A stretch of 64,000 nt of DNA from Streptomyces uncialis (GTDB lineage Bacteria > Actinomycetota > Actinomycetes > Streptomycetales > Streptomycetaceae): NCBI RefSeq assembly GCF_001905345.1, contig NZ_LFBV01000001.1, forward strand, positions 1-64,000. The letters are read 5' to 3'. Below the pieces are notes generated by a model. That model was not told the DNA's origin, did no database searches, and saw nothing but the letters and a program-made list of their open reading frames with translations. Position 1 is the stretch's first letter, and every line of letters begins with the position of its first letter. The position numbers were made by a program, and so were the translations under genes. Shown here one piece after another: positions 15,893 through 24,568 of this stretch.

Positions 15893-17218
15893 GTGAACGG
15901 CCCAAGGCCCCCGGCCCCCGACCCGTACTTCCCGGCGAACGGCGACGCCCGCTACCGGGTCCACCGCTACGAGCTCTCGCTCGACTACCGCCCGGGGCCC
16001 AACCGCCTCGCGGGCACCGCCCGGCTCGGCGCCATAGCGGGCCGCGCCCCGCTCACCGAGTTCCAGCTCAACCTGGCCGACTTCCGGATCGGCCGGGTCC
16101 GGGTCGAGGGCCGCCAGCCGCGCTGGACCCACCGGGGCGGCAAACTGCGGCTGTGGCCCACGAAACCCCTGCGGGCCGGGGCGGCGTTCACCGTGGAGAT
16201 CCACTGGTCCGGCAACCCCAAGCCGGTGAGCAGCCCCTGGGGCGGTCTCGGCTGGGAGGAACTCACCGACGGCGCCCTCGTCGCGAGCCAGCCCGTCGGC
16301 GCGCCCTCCTGGTACCCCTGCAACGACCGGCCCGCCGACAAGGCCTCGTACCAGCTCGCCGTCACCACCCCGTCCGCGTACGGCGTGGTGGCCGGCGGAC
16401 GGCTGCTGACCCGCACCACCCGGGCCAGCACCACCACCTGGCTGTACGAGCAGGCCGCGCCCACCTCCAGCTATCTCGTCGGCCTCGCCATCGGCAAATT
16501 CCAGACGGTGCTGCTCGGTGACCCGGGGCTCGGCGGGGTGCCGCAGTCCGCCCATCTGCCGTCGCATCTGCTGCCGGAGTTCTCCCGGGACTTCGCGCGC
16601 CAGCCCCGCATGATGGAGCTGTTCGGGGAGCTGTTCGGCCCGTACCCGTTCGGTGAGTACACCGTGGTCGTCGCCGACGAGGAACTCGACGTCCCCGTCG
16701 AGGCCCAGGGGATGTCCCTGTTCGGCACCAACCATGTGGACGGCGCCCGGGGTTCGGAACGGCTCATCGCCCATGAGCTGGCCCACCAGTGGTTCGGCAA
16801 CAGCGTCGGCATCGCGGACTGGCGCCACATCTGGCTCAACGAAGGGCTCGCCAAGTACGCCGAGTGGATCTGGTCGGAACGCTCCGGCGGGCGCACCGCG
16901 GACGAACTGGCCTCCGTCGCGCACCGGATGCTCGCCGGACTGCCGCTGGACCTGCGGCTCGCGGACCCGGGCCGCCGCCATATGTTCGACGACCGGGTCT
17001 ACGAACGCGGCGGCCTCGCCGTGCACGCCCTGCGCCACGCCCTCGGTGACGACGCGTTCTTCCGGATGCTGCGCGGCTGGACCGCCCAGCACCGGGGCGG
17101 CTCGGTCACCACCGCCACGTTCGAGGCGCACGCCGCGCGGTACGCGGACGGGCCGCTGGACGAGGTCTTCGCGGACTGGGTGCACGGAGCCGCCCTGCCC
17201 CCGCTGCCCGTCGGCTGA
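15893..17218 (+). CDS. M1-family zinc aminopeptidase-like protein
   Basis: A 441-residue gluzincin. The zinc site is H294-E295-x2-H298 (HELAHQWFGN) with E317 in WLNEGLAKYAEW, giving the exact HExxH-x18-E spacing of family M1. The exopeptidase GAMEN loop is replaced by EAQGMSLFG, and the large C-terminal helical domain of classical aminopeptidase N is absent, as in short bacterial M1 members. No signal peptide is visible, so it is probably cytoplasmic. The start is GTG at 15893, with GGGAG 11 bases upstream. It follows the poly-amino-acid synthetase-like gene and probably shares its message. In known poly-lysine producers a zinc aminopeptidase degrades the polymer and protects the cell; the same role here is inferred from neighbourhood only. 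Confidence 0.85.
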   Translation: MNGPRPPAPDPYFPANGDARYRVHRYELSLDYRPGPNRLAGTARLGAIAGRAPLTEFQLNLADFRIGRVRVEGRQPRWTHRGGKLRLWPTKPLRAGAAFTVEIHWSGNPKPVSSPWGGLGWEELTDGALVASQPVGAPSWYPCNDRPADKASYQLAVTTPSAYGVVAGGRLLTRTTRASTTTWLYEQAAPTSSYLVGLAIGKFQTVLLGDPGLGGVPQSAHLPSHLLPEFSRDFARQPRMMELFGELFGPYPFGEYTVVVADEELDVPVEAQGMSLFGTNHVDGARGSERLIAHELAHQWFGNSVGIADWRHIWLNEGLAKYAEWIWSERSGGRTADELASVAHRMLAGLPLDLRLADPGRRHMFDDRVYERGGLAVHALRHALGDDAFFRMLRGWTAQHRGGSVTTATFEAHAARYADGPLDEVFADWVHGAALPPLPVG

Positions 17219-17272
17219 TCCGGCACCGTGCAGCGGCGGCAGACGGGCGGACGGGCGGGCGGACAGGTGGGT

Positions 17273-17295
17273 GGGCGGCGCCGGGGGCGCCGCCC
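17273..17295. terminator. Bidirectional stem-loop between convergent genes
   Basis: A perfect 10-bp stem (GGGCGGCGCC / GGCGCCGCCC) with a GGG loop lies between the M1 peptidase stop and the deacetylase stop. It has no U-tract, as is common for Streptomyces terminators, and could serve both directions. Confidence 0.65.
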
Positions 17296-17309
17296 GGGTG
17301 GCCGTTCCG

Positions 17310-17993
17310 TCAGCAGGTCTGCTTGCCGAAGGTGTAGCCCTTGGACTTGAGCGTCTTGAGGATCTTCGGCAGGGCCGCCACCGTCTGGCTGCGGTCACCG
17401 CCGCCGTCGTGGAGCAGGACCACCGAGCCGTTGCGGACGTTGTTCAGCACCCGGGACTCGATGGCCGCCCGGCCGGGCCGCGCCCAGTCACGGGTGTCCA
17501 CCGACCACAGCCGCACCCCCTTGCGCAGTGCCGCGGCCCGGTCCCGGACCGTCTGGTTCACCGCGCCGTACGGCGGCCGGAGACAGGTCGGGGTCTTGCC
17601 CGTGTGGGTACGTATCGCGGTGTCCGTACGGGTCACCTCCGACTTGAACTTCGACCAGGAGACCGTCCGCAGATCCACGTGCGACCAGGTGTGGTTCTGG
17701 ACGCTGTGGCCCTCGCGGTGCGCCCGCTTGGCCGTCGCCGGGTTCGCCGTCACATTCGCGCCGGTCTGGTAGAACGTCGCCTTGGCGCCGTGCTGCTTGA
17801 GCAGGTCGAGCACCTTGGGGGTGTGGACGCCCGGCCCGTCGTCGAAGGTCAGATAGACGACCTTGGGCGCGGGCGCCGCGACGGCGGCGGGCGCCGCGAT
17901 CATCACCGAGCCCGTCAGGGCTCCGGCCAGGACGACCCCCGCCAGGGCCGTGCGGCTCCGTCGGTGGCCGGTGGGGTGCGAGATGGTGCGCAT
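17310..17993 (-). CDS. Secreted polysaccharide deacetylase (NodB homology, CE4)
   Basis: A 227-residue exported protein. An N-terminal signal peptide (Arg-rich start, hydrophobic core TALAGVVLAGALTGSVMIAA, AxA cleavage near residue 43) leads into a NodB domain with all catalytic motifs. These are TFDDGPG (metal Asp pair), HTWSHVDL (two His ligands), RPPYGA, DTRDW and LLHDGG. CE4 enzymes remove acetyl groups from chitin oligomers, peptidoglycan or xylan. The start is ATG at 17993, with GGAGGG upstream; a longer frame to 18044 adds only a polar stretch that would spoil the signal. It is monocistronic and convergent with the M1 gene. The substrate cannot be told from sequence. Confidence 0.9.
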   Translation of the reverse strand: MRTISHPTGHRRSRTALAGVVLAGALTGSVMIAAPAAVAAPAPKVVYLTFDDGPGVHTPKVLDLLKQHGAKATFYQTGANVTANPATAKRAHREGHSVQNHTWSHVDLRTVSWSKFKSEVTRTDTAIRTHTGKTPTCLRPPYGAVNQTVRDRAAALRKGVRLWSVDTRDWARPGRAAIESRVLNNVRNGSVVLLHDGGGDRSQTVAALPKILKTLKSKGYTFGKQTC

Positions 17994-18275
17994 GAAATGC
18001 CCTCCCCGTGAGAACAGTTGTCGCGATGATCGCCGGAACGGCACGTGGCAAGAGGTGTGTTGTGCCGCCCCCCGGCGTGCCCGCTCACGATGATGCCTGT
18101 TCAGACACCGTTGGTCGCACGGGGGTTGTGCTTGATTCAGGACCGGTACACAGACCCGTACCGGTCGTAGGGATTTGCCCCGCCTTCGGCCGGTGCGACC
18201 CTCCCCCCGAACGGCCCGGACCCGCCCCGGGCGATCGGCGGGGGCACCGGCGCGACCGAGGACGGACCGCGGGAG

Positions 18276-18315
18276 CCGGGGGACCGGGGGACCGGGGGAC
18301 CGGGGGACCGGGGGA
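18276..18315. repeat. Five tandem 8-bp G-run repeats (CCGGGGGA)
   Basis: Five exact copies of CCGGGGGA give five runs of five G separated by three bases on the plus strand, a textbook G-quadruplex-forming pattern. They lie in the 366-bp gap 17994-18359 between the deacetylase start and the stop of the second ABC subunit, both on the minus strand. Nothing else in the gap looks like a gene. Confidence 0.85.
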
Positions 18316-18359
18316 CCGGACGGGGGCCGGGCTACCGGACCACCCGGACCGGACGGGCC

Positions 18360-21221
18360 TCACCCGTCCCCCCACTGCTCCCGTACCAGCTCCCGCAGCG
18401 GCCCGCCGGTGTCGGCGAGGAGTACCGACGGCGGGCCCTCGGCCACGATCCGGCCCCCGTCCATCACCAGCACCCGGTCCGCGTCCAGCACCGTGGACAG
18501 CCGGTGCGCGATGACCAGCCGGGTGGCGTTCAGGGCCCGGGTGCTGTCGATCACGACACGCTGGGTGGCGTTGTCGAGGGCGCTGGTCGCCTCGTCCAGG
18601 AACAGCATCCTGGGGCGGCGGATCAGCGCGCGGGCGATCATCAGCCGTTGCCGCTGGCCGCCCGAGACGGTGCCCGGGCCCGCGACCATCGTGTGCATAC
18701 CCATCGGCATCCGCCGGATGTCGTCCGCGAGTCCCGCCATCGTGGCCGCCTCCCACGCCTCCTCCACGCTGAACGCCTCGGTGCCCCGGACACAGTCCAG
18801 GACCGACCCGGTGAACGGCTGCGCGTCCTGGAGCACCACCCCGCACTGCCGCCGCACCGCCGCCGTGTCCAGCGCGGCGAGGTCCTGCCCGTCGTACAGC
18901 ACCGAGCCGGACAGCGGCCGGTCGAAGCCGATGAGCAGCCGCAGCAGCGTCGACTTGCCGCAGCCGCTCGGGCCGACCACCGCCACGAACTCGCCCGGCC
19001 GGACCGCGAACGACACCCCGTCCAGGACCGGCGGACCCTCGTCGGTGTACCGGAACGACAGGTCCCGGGCCTCGACCGCCCCCGCCAGCACCCCCGGCCG
19101 GACCCGGCCCGCGCCCACCTCCGGCCGGGCGTCCAGCACCGGCCGGATCTCCTCGAACACCGGCCACGCGGCGGCCACCGACACCAGCGCCCCGGTGAGC
19201 TGGGTCGCCGACATCAGCGTCAGGGTCAGCGCGGTGCTGAACGTCAGGAAGTCACCCGCCGGCATCGACCCCCTGGCCGGACCCGCGAGCAGCGCGAACA
19301 TCACCAGCGTGCACACCGGCAGATACAGCGCCCCGAGCACCGCCGACACATTCCTGATCCGTCCCACCCGCCGCTGGAGCTCCCGGCTGTGGGCGAACTC
19401 CCGCGCCCACGCCGCGTACGCGTAGTCCTCCGCCGCCGCGACCCGCAGCTTGGGCAGCCCCCGGAGGGTCTGGTACGCCCGGTCGCCCAGCTTGTTCCCG
19501 AGCGTCACCAGCCTGCGCTGCCAGCGCAGTTGCCACAGCCCCAGCCCGAGGAACGAGCACGCGATCACCACCAGCGCACCCAGTGCGACGGGCGCCAGCG
19601 GGCCCCCGTACACCCACAGCAGTACGACGTTCGCCGCGCCGAGGGTGCCCGCCTGGACGAGTACCGGGCCCACCCCCGACAGCAGCCGCCGGATGGTGCC
19701 GACGCCGAGCGCCGCGCCCGCCAGTTCGCCGGTGGCCCGCCGGGTGAAGAACCCGGTGGGCAGTCTCAGCAGCCGGTCCCACACGGCGGGCTGGAGCACG
19801 CTCTCGATCCTGCCCTCCAGCCGCAGCACGGTGAGGTTCTGCGTCAGCAGGAACGCCGCAGTCACCACCCCGCCCGTGATCACCGCGAGACACAGCCGTC
19901 CGATCGCGGCCCGGTCCCCGGCCGGTACCAGTACCCCGAGGACATGGCCCGTCGCGATCGGCACCAGCGCGCCCAGCACCACGGTCACCACCGCGCACAG
20001 CGCCAGCCGCCGCAGATCCGCCCCGCTGCCCCGCAGACAGAACCGCAGCAGCCCGAGCGGACCCAGCGGCCGGTCGGGCAGCGGCCGGTACAGCATCACC
20101 GCCCGGTCCTCGAACTCCCCGGCGTCCCGCGCACCGACCCGTACCCCCCGGCCCGGTCCCGCGCCGACCGCCTCGTAGCCGCCGCGCCGCCACAGCAGCG
20201 CCACCGGCGTCCCGCCCGCCGACCGGAACCCCACCAGCGGACCCATGTCACGGCGCCACCACCGGCCGTCGAGGCGCACCCGGCGGGTCCGCACCCCCGA
20301 ATCGCGCGCGATCCGTTCCACCGGGTCGGTCCGCTCGTCGGGGCCGGTGCCCGGCCGGGGCCGCGCGACGGCGATCCCGGCCGCCGCGCCCACCGCCCGT
20401 ACGGCCGCGTACGCGGCGTCCGTGCCGCCGGGACCCCGGGGTCGGCGCCGCTCCCGGGTCGGCGCGGCTCCGTCGGCGAGCGCGTCCACCAGCGTCCGGT
20501 CCGCCTCCGCGCGGACCGCCTCACCCGCCCGTACCCCGGCCGCCGCCCGGTCCTCGTGGCCGCGCTCCAGCTCCTCGATCCAGCGGTCCAGCGCGGTCAG
20601 CAACCGCCGCTGCTGCTCCACCATCCGCCGCCACAGCCCCGCGTCGACGAGCAGTTCGCCCGCGGCGCCACCGGCCGGGTCCGGCCCGTACGCGACCGCG
20701 CCCGGCGGGACCTCCGGCCACAGCACGGCGTCCCCGGCGCCGCCGTCCGCCACGCCGCCGTCCGCCACGGGGCCGTCACCGAGCGGACCGGCGAAGAGGG
20801 TGCCGAGCGCACGGCCGACCCCCAGCGCGAACGCGTACTCCAGCGCCCCGGGGTACTCCGTGCCCGTCCCCGCCGCCGGCCATCCTCCGCCCACCGGCCA
20901 CGGCAGTTCCCGCAGGCCGACGCGGCGCAGCGCGCACCCCCGCAGCGGACGGGCCACCAGCGTGTGCCGGGGACCGCCCGCCGGACCCAGCAGCAGCGTG
21001 CCCGGCCCCAGCCGCCCCAGGAAGTGCCAGTGCCCCGGACCTGCGGTGTCCACCGCGAAGAGGTCCACCGCCCCGTCCTCCACCAGCCACAGCGTCTGCG
21101 GTCCCGCCGCCGCCAGATCCGGCGGCTCCGCGTCCGGTACCCGCACTCCCAGCGCGCCGAACGCGCCCAGCACCACGGCCGCGTCCCCGGCCCCCGCGCC
21201 CGTCACGGGCGGCGCCGTCAT
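18360..21221 (-). CDS. NHLP-type bacteriocin ABC exporter, permease/ATPase subunit without peptidase
   Basis: A 953-residue protein. The N-terminal 380 residues are a non-membrane region typical of the second subunit of NHLP/NHLM peptide-export systems, with a cyclic-nucleotide-binding-like strand pattern (WLVEDGAVDLFAVD). Then comes an ABC membrane domain of about six helices, and a nucleotide-binding domain with Walker A GPSGCGKSTLLRLL, signature VSGGQRQRLMIARAL and Walker B MLFLDEATSALD. The start is ATG at 21221, one base after the stop of the peptidase-containing partner; a longer frame to 21257 would overlap that gene. It is the last gene of the operon starting with the Gly-Gly peptide. 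The two ATPases probably form a heterodimeric exporter. Confidence 0.88.
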   Translation of the reverse strand: MTAPPVTGAGAGDAAVVLGAFGALGVRVPDAEPPDLAAAGPQTLWLVEDGAVDLFAVDTAGPGHWHFLGRLGPGTLLLGPAGGPRHTLVARPLRGCALRRVGLRELPWPVGGGWPAAGTGTEYPGALEYAFALGVGRALGTLFAGPLGDGPVADGGVADGGAGDAVLWPEVPPGAVAYGPDPAGGAAGELLVDAGLWRRMVEQQRRLLTALDRWIEELERGHEDRAAAGVRAGEAVRAEADRTLVDALADGAAPTRERRRPRGPGGTDAAYAAVRAVGAAAGIAVARPRPGTGPDERTDPVERIARDSGVRTRRVRLDGRWWRRDMGPLVGFRSAGGTPVALLWRRGGYEAVGAGPGRGVRVGARDAGEFEDRAVMLYRPLPDRPLGPLGLLRFCLRGSGADLRRLALCAVVTVVLGALVPIATGHVLGVLVPAGDRAAIGRLCLAVITGGVVTAAFLLTQNLTVLRLEGRIESVLQPAVWDRLLRLPTGFFTRRATGELAGAALGVGTIRRLLSGVGPVLVQAGTLGAANVVLLWVYGGPLAPVALGALVVIACSFLGLGLWQLRWQRRLVTLGNKLGDRAYQTLRGLPKLRVAAAEDYAYAAWAREFAHSRELQRRVGRIRNVSAVLGALYLPVCTLVMFALLAGPARGSMPAGDFLTFSTALTLTLMSATQLTGALVSVAAAWPVFEEIRPVLDARPEVGAGRVRPGVLAGAVEARDLSFRYTDEGPPVLDGVSFAVRPGEFVAVVGPSGCGKSTLLRLLIGFDRPLSGSVLYDGQDLAALDTAAVRRQCGVVLQDAQPFTGSVLDCVRGTEAFSVEEAWEAATMAGLADDIRRMPMGMHTMVAGPGTVSGGQRQRLMIARALIRRPRMLFLDEATSALDNATQRVVIDSTRALNATRLVIAHRLSTVLDADRVLVMDGGRIVAEGPPSVLLADTGGPLRELVREQWGDG

Positions 21222-21222
21222 C

Positions 21223-23460
21223 TCAGCGCTCCGCGGCGAGTTCGGCGTACGGACCACCGGCGGCCAGCAGCGCGTCGTGCCGGCCGCGCTCCACCACCTC
21301 GCCGTGCCGCAGCACCAGGATCTCGTCGCTGTCGCGGACCGTGCTCAGCCGGTGCGCGATCACCACCCGGGCGCAGCCGCGCCGCCGCAGATTGTCCACC
21401 ACGAGGCGTTCGGTCCCGCTGTCCAGCGCGCTGGTCACCTCGTCCATCACGAGTACGCTCGGCCGGCGCACCAGCGCCCGCGCCAGTTCCAGCCGCTGGC
21501 GCTGCCCGCCGGAGAAGTTCCGGCCGTCCTGCTCGACCCGGGCGTCCAGCCCGCCCGGCCGCCGCGTCACCACGTCGTACAGCTCCGCGTCCCGCAGGGC
21601 CTCCACCACCGCCTCGTCCGGCACCGACGGGTCCCACAGCGCGATGTTGTCGCGGACCGTGCCCTCGAAGAGGAACACGTCCTGGTCCACGAACGCCACC
21701 GAGGCGGCGAGCGTCCCGCGCGACAGCTCCCCGACCGGCTCACCGTCGATCCGGACCGTGCCCTCCCATGGTGTGTACAGCCCCGAGATCAGCCGTGACA
21801 CCGTCGACTTGCCGCTGCCCGAACCTCCCACCAGCGCCACCTGCCGCCCCGGCCCCACCTCCAGCGAGAACCCCTTCAGCAACGGCGCGTCCAGCGGGCT
21901 GTACCCGAACGTCACGTCCTTCAGCTCCACATGGCCCGCCAGCCGCCGGGGCCCCGCCGCGTCCCGGTCCGCACCCGTACGCCGCGCCTCGGCGGGGAAG
22001 CCCTCCACGTCCCGCAGCCGTGCCACGTCCGCCGCGAAGTCCTGGATACGGCCCGCCACCGAACCCAGCCGGGCCAGCGGCGCGGTGAAGCGGGTCACCA
22101 GCGCCTGGAACGCCACCAGCAGCCCCACCGTCAGCAGCCCGTCGACCGCCCGCAGCCCTCCGATCCACAGGATCAGCGCGCTGTTCAGCGTGGCCAGGGT
22201 CGGCGCCACCACCCCCAGCCACGCCGTGGGCACCCCGAGCCGCTGCTGTTCCTCCAGCGTCACCGCGTGCTGCCCCGCCCACCGCTGGAACCAGCCGTCC
22301 TCCCCGCCGGTCGCCTTCATCGTCTCGATCATCTGGAGCCCCGAGTACGAGGTGTTGATCAACCGGGCCGCGTCCGCCCGGAGTTTGCGCGTCCCGTCCG
22401 CCCGCGCGGCCACCGCCCAGCGCAGCGCGCCCACGTTCAGCAGGGCCACCGCCACCCCGAGCAGGGTGAGCTGCGGATCGTACGACCACATCAGCGCCGC
22501 GTACAGCAGCACCACCACCGCGTCGACCCCGGCCGCCGACAGATCCCGGGCCAGGGTCTCCGCGACCGCGTCGTTCGACTGGAGCCGCTGCACCAGATCG
22601 GCCGGTCCGCGCTGCGCGAAGAACGTCACCGGCAGCCGCAGCAGATGCCGCAGGAACCGGGCGCTGGTCAGCGTCGACGACACCAGCCGGCCCCGCAGCA
22701 GATTCCCCTGCTGCGTCCACGTCAGCACCCCTGTCAGCAGCACCGCGAGCGCCAGCCCGGTCAGCAGCGCCCCCAGCGACTCCGTCCGCCCGCCGATCAG
22801 GAACAGATCGAGGTACGTCCGGCTCAGCGCGGGCACCGCCGCGCCGACCGCGACCAGCAGCAGACTCGCCAGCACCACCGCGGTCGTCGTCGCCGACGTA
22901 CCCGCGAGCCGCGCCGGGAGCGCGCCCGCCCACCCGGCCCGCCGCCCGCCCCGCCGGAACCCCGGACCGGGCTCCATCACCAGCACGACCCCGGTGAACG
23001 CGGCGTCGAACTCCTCCATCGGTACGAAACGCCGCCCCCGCGCCGGATCGTTGACGTACACGCCCGCCCGGCCGGGACCGCGCCGCGTCCCGTCGTACAC
23101 CACATAGTGGTTGAACTCCCAGAACAGCACCGCCGGGGCCGCGACCCCGGCCAGCGCGGCCGTGTCCATCTGCATGCCCTTGGCCGTCAGCCCGTGCCCA
23201 CGGGCCGCCTTGAGCAGATTGCTCGCCCGCGACCCGTCCCGTGACACCCCGCACGCGATCCGCAGCTCCTCCAGCGGCACATGCCGCCCGAAGTGCCCCA
23301 GCACCATCGCCAGACACGCCGCGCCGCACTCCACCGCCTCCATCTGGAGCACGGTCGGGGTGCGCACCGCGCGCGGCGCCCGCCGCCGGGGCGCCCGCTC
23401 GGCGGCCCGGTGCCGCGCGGACGCTTCCCCGGACCCGCTCCGTGTCCGGTGCCTACTCAT
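21223..23460 (-). CDS. NHLP-type peptidase-containing ABC exporter (C39 peptidase, membrane, ATPase)
   Basis: A 745-residue exporter. The N-terminal C39 cysteine protease domain (about 35-165) has catalytic C45 in QMEAVECGAACLAM, H118 in WEFNHYVVYDG and D138 in VNDPARGR; it cuts leaders after a double glycine. The membrane domain (about 190-470) is followed by the ATPase domain with Walker A GGSGSGKSTVSRL, signature FSGGQRQRLELARAL and Walker B SVLVMDEVTSALD. The start ATG at 23460 overlaps the stop of the HlyD-like gene (ATGA), showing coupled translation. The peptide gene at 24353 ends its leader in SGG, the expected cleavage site. All catalytic parts are intact, so a working exporter/protease is likely. 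Confidence 0.92.
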   Translation of the reverse strand: MSRHRTRSGSGEASARHRAAERAPRRRAPRAVRTPTVLQMEAVECGAACLAMVLGHFGRHVPLEELRIACGVSRDGSRASNLLKAARGHGLTAKGMQMDTAALAGVAAPAVLFWEFNHYVVYDGTRRGPGRAGVYVNDPARGRRFVPMEEFDAAFTGVVLVMEPGPGFRRGGRRAGWAGALPARLAGTSATTTAVVLASLLLVAVGAAVPALSRTYLDLFLIGGRTESLGALLTGLALAVLLTGVLTWTQQGNLLRGRLVSSTLTSARFLRHLLRLPVTFFAQRGPADLVQRLQSNDAVAETLARDLSAAGVDAVVVLLYAALMWSYDPQLTLLGVAVALLNVGALRWAVAARADGTRKLRADAARLINTSYSGLQMIETMKATGGEDGWFQRWAGQHAVTLEEQQRLGVPTAWLGVVAPTLATLNSALILWIGGLRAVDGLLTVGLLVAFQALVTRFTAPLARLGSVAGRIQDFAADVARLRDVEGFPAEARRTGADRDAAGPRRLAGHVELKDVTFGYSPLDAPLLKGFSLEVGPGRQVALVGGSGSGKSTVSRLISGLYTPWEGTVRIDGEPVGELSRGTLAASVAFVDQDVFLFEGTVRDNIALWDPSVPDEAVVEALRDAELYDVVTRRPGGLDARVEQDGRNFSGGQRQRLELARALVRRPSVLVMDEVTSALDSGTERLVVDNLRRRGCARVVIAHRLSTVRDSDEILVLRHGEVVERGRHDALLAAGGPYAELAAER

Positions 23461-24263
23461 GGCAGCAGCCAATCGATCGGGCGCTGGGCGGGGAGCCGTA
23501 CGGCGCCGCTCGCGCGGGTCATCGACCCCGGCGGGTACGGGGGTCCCGGCGGCGCCGACCAGCGGTACCCCGACCTCGTCGCGGGGTCCCGGTCCAGCCG
23601 CACCTCCACCGTGACGGGCAGCCCCCGCCGGGTGAACTCGGCGCCGAGCCGCGCGTCCCCGAGGAACGCCCCGATCCGGCGGGCGCTCTGCGGGGTCCGG
23701 CCCACCTCGCGCACCACCCCGCCCAGCTTCCCGTACCTGCGCGCGGGCACCGACTCCACCGTCACCTCCACCCGCGCCCCGACCGTCACGGCCGCGGCCC
23801 GGTCCGCCGGTACGTACAGCAGCGCGATCAGCGGTTCGCCGTCCCGCCCGACCCGTTCGACCAGGGCGACCTCGGCCCCGGCGGTGACCACCGCGCCGAT
23901 GGACACGGCCAGCGAGGTGATCCGGCCCGCCGCGACCGCGCGGACGGCCCGGTCGCCGTCCGCCGTCCGCACCCGCAGCACCGGGGCCCCGGCGGCGAGG
24001 CGTTCGCCCTCCTCCGCGACGACCGCCGTGACCTGCCCGGCCACCGGGCTCTGGAGGACATGACCGCCGTGCCCATGGGTGAGCACCCCGGGCGCGCTCA
24101 ATTCGGACGGCACACCGCCGGTCACCGCCCAGCCGCCCGAGGCGGCCAGCACGAGAGCGCAGACCGCGAGCGCGAGACGGCCCTGCGGGCGGGCCAGCCG
24201 CACCGGCAGGTCGAGCTCCTCGGGCGACCGGGCCTTGGCCAGGGCCCGTTGACGGAACTGCAC
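23457..24263 (-). CDS. HlyD-type secretion adaptor (membrane fusion protein)
   Basis: A 268-residue protein. It has a short cytoplasmic start (MQFRQRALAKARSPEELDLP, as in NHLP-system adaptors), one membrane helix at about residues 30-50, then a biotinyl/lipoyl-like region (VLQSPVAGQVTAVVAEEGERL) and a beta-barrel domain. It links the inner-membrane exporter to the cell surface; in Gram-positive hosts such proteins assist C39 exporters. The start is GTG at 24263, with GGAAGG upstream. The 4-base overlap with the exporter gene and the shared direction place it in the export operon, immediately after the hairpin that follows the precursor gene. Confidence 0.85.
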   Translation of the reverse strand: MQFRQRALAKARSPEELDLPVRLARPQGRLALAVCALVLAASGGWAVTGGVPSELSAPGVLTHGHGGHVLQSPVAGQVTAVVAEEGERLAAGAPVLRVRTADGDRAVRAVAAGRITSLAVSIGAVVTAGAEVALVERVGRDGEPLIALLYVPADRAAAVTVGARVEVTVESVPARRYGKLGGVVREVGRTPQSARRIGAFLGDARLGAEFTRRGLPVTVEVRLDRDPATRSGYRWSAPPGPPYPPGSMTRASGAVRLPAQRPIDWLLP

Positions 24264-24302
24264 GGCACCTTCCCCTCTCCACGGCCCGTCGGCCGGACAC
24301 AG

Positions 24303-24339
24303 CCGTGCGCCCCGGGCCGGGGGGCCACGGGGCGCACGG
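24303..24339 (-). terminator. Strong hairpin between precursor peptide gene and export genes
   Basis: A perfect 12-bp stem (CCGTGCGCCCCG / CGGGGCGCACGG) with a 13-base loop lies 14 bases after the precursor stop and 40 bases before the adaptor start. In peptide-antibiotic operons such partial terminators let the precursor message exceed that of the exporter. That role is inferred. Confidence 0.7.
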
Positions 24340-24352
24340 GCGGTTCAGCTCC

Positions 24353-24568
24353 TCAGAGCCCGGCGACCAGACCGGCGACCGGGGCGGTGCTCAGCCCCGA
24401 GGTGTCCTCGACGCCGCCGGTGACCGTGCCGAGCGTCGCCGAAACGGGGGCGACCGAGTCGGCGGTGGAGGCCACCGTGCCGAGGACGTCGCCGACGAGT
24501 CCGCCGGACACGTTGTCCAGGTCGCTGTCGGAGATCTCGGCGGTCTCGACCTGGGGGGTGATGTCCAT
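24353..24568 (-). CDS. Double-glycine leader peptide: candidate exported bacteriocin-like precursor
   Basis: A 71-residue peptide with an acidic leader ending ISDSDLDNVSGG (cleavage expected after residue 23). The predicted core of 48 residues is built of Gly, Val, Ala, Thr, Ser and Leu, with no Cys, no Lys or Arg, and a hydrophobic end APVAGLVAGL. It is the first gene of the export operon with a C39 exporter that cuts at such GG sites. A GGAAGGG ribosome site lies about 11 bases before the ATG at 24568. The core's many Ser/Thr could be substrates for dehydration, but without Cys no lanthionine can form, and no modifying enzyme is in the operon. An unmodified, membrane-active peptide or a signalling peptide is possible. 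I do not recognise the core family. Confidence 0.75.
   Translation of the reverse strand: MDITPQVETAEISDSDLDNVSGGLVGDVLGTVASTADSVAPVSATLGTVTGGVEDTSGLSTAPVAGLVAGL

Noticed and set aside
11502..15905. A long minus-strand open frame of over 1,400 codons opposite the NRPS-like gene
   Set aside because: It is a GC-rich shadow: composition is Gly/Ala/Gln-repetitive, there are no recognisable domains, and the plus-strand frame carries clear adenylation and carrier motifs.
18504..22088. A long plus-strand frame opposite the two ABC genes
   Set aside because: Gln/Arg/His-rich shadow with no domain; the opposite strand holds intact Walker motifs.
21223..24568. Lanthipeptide cluster
   Set aside because: The precursor core has no Cys, and no LanM, LanB/C, LanKC or LanL enzyme is encoded around it.
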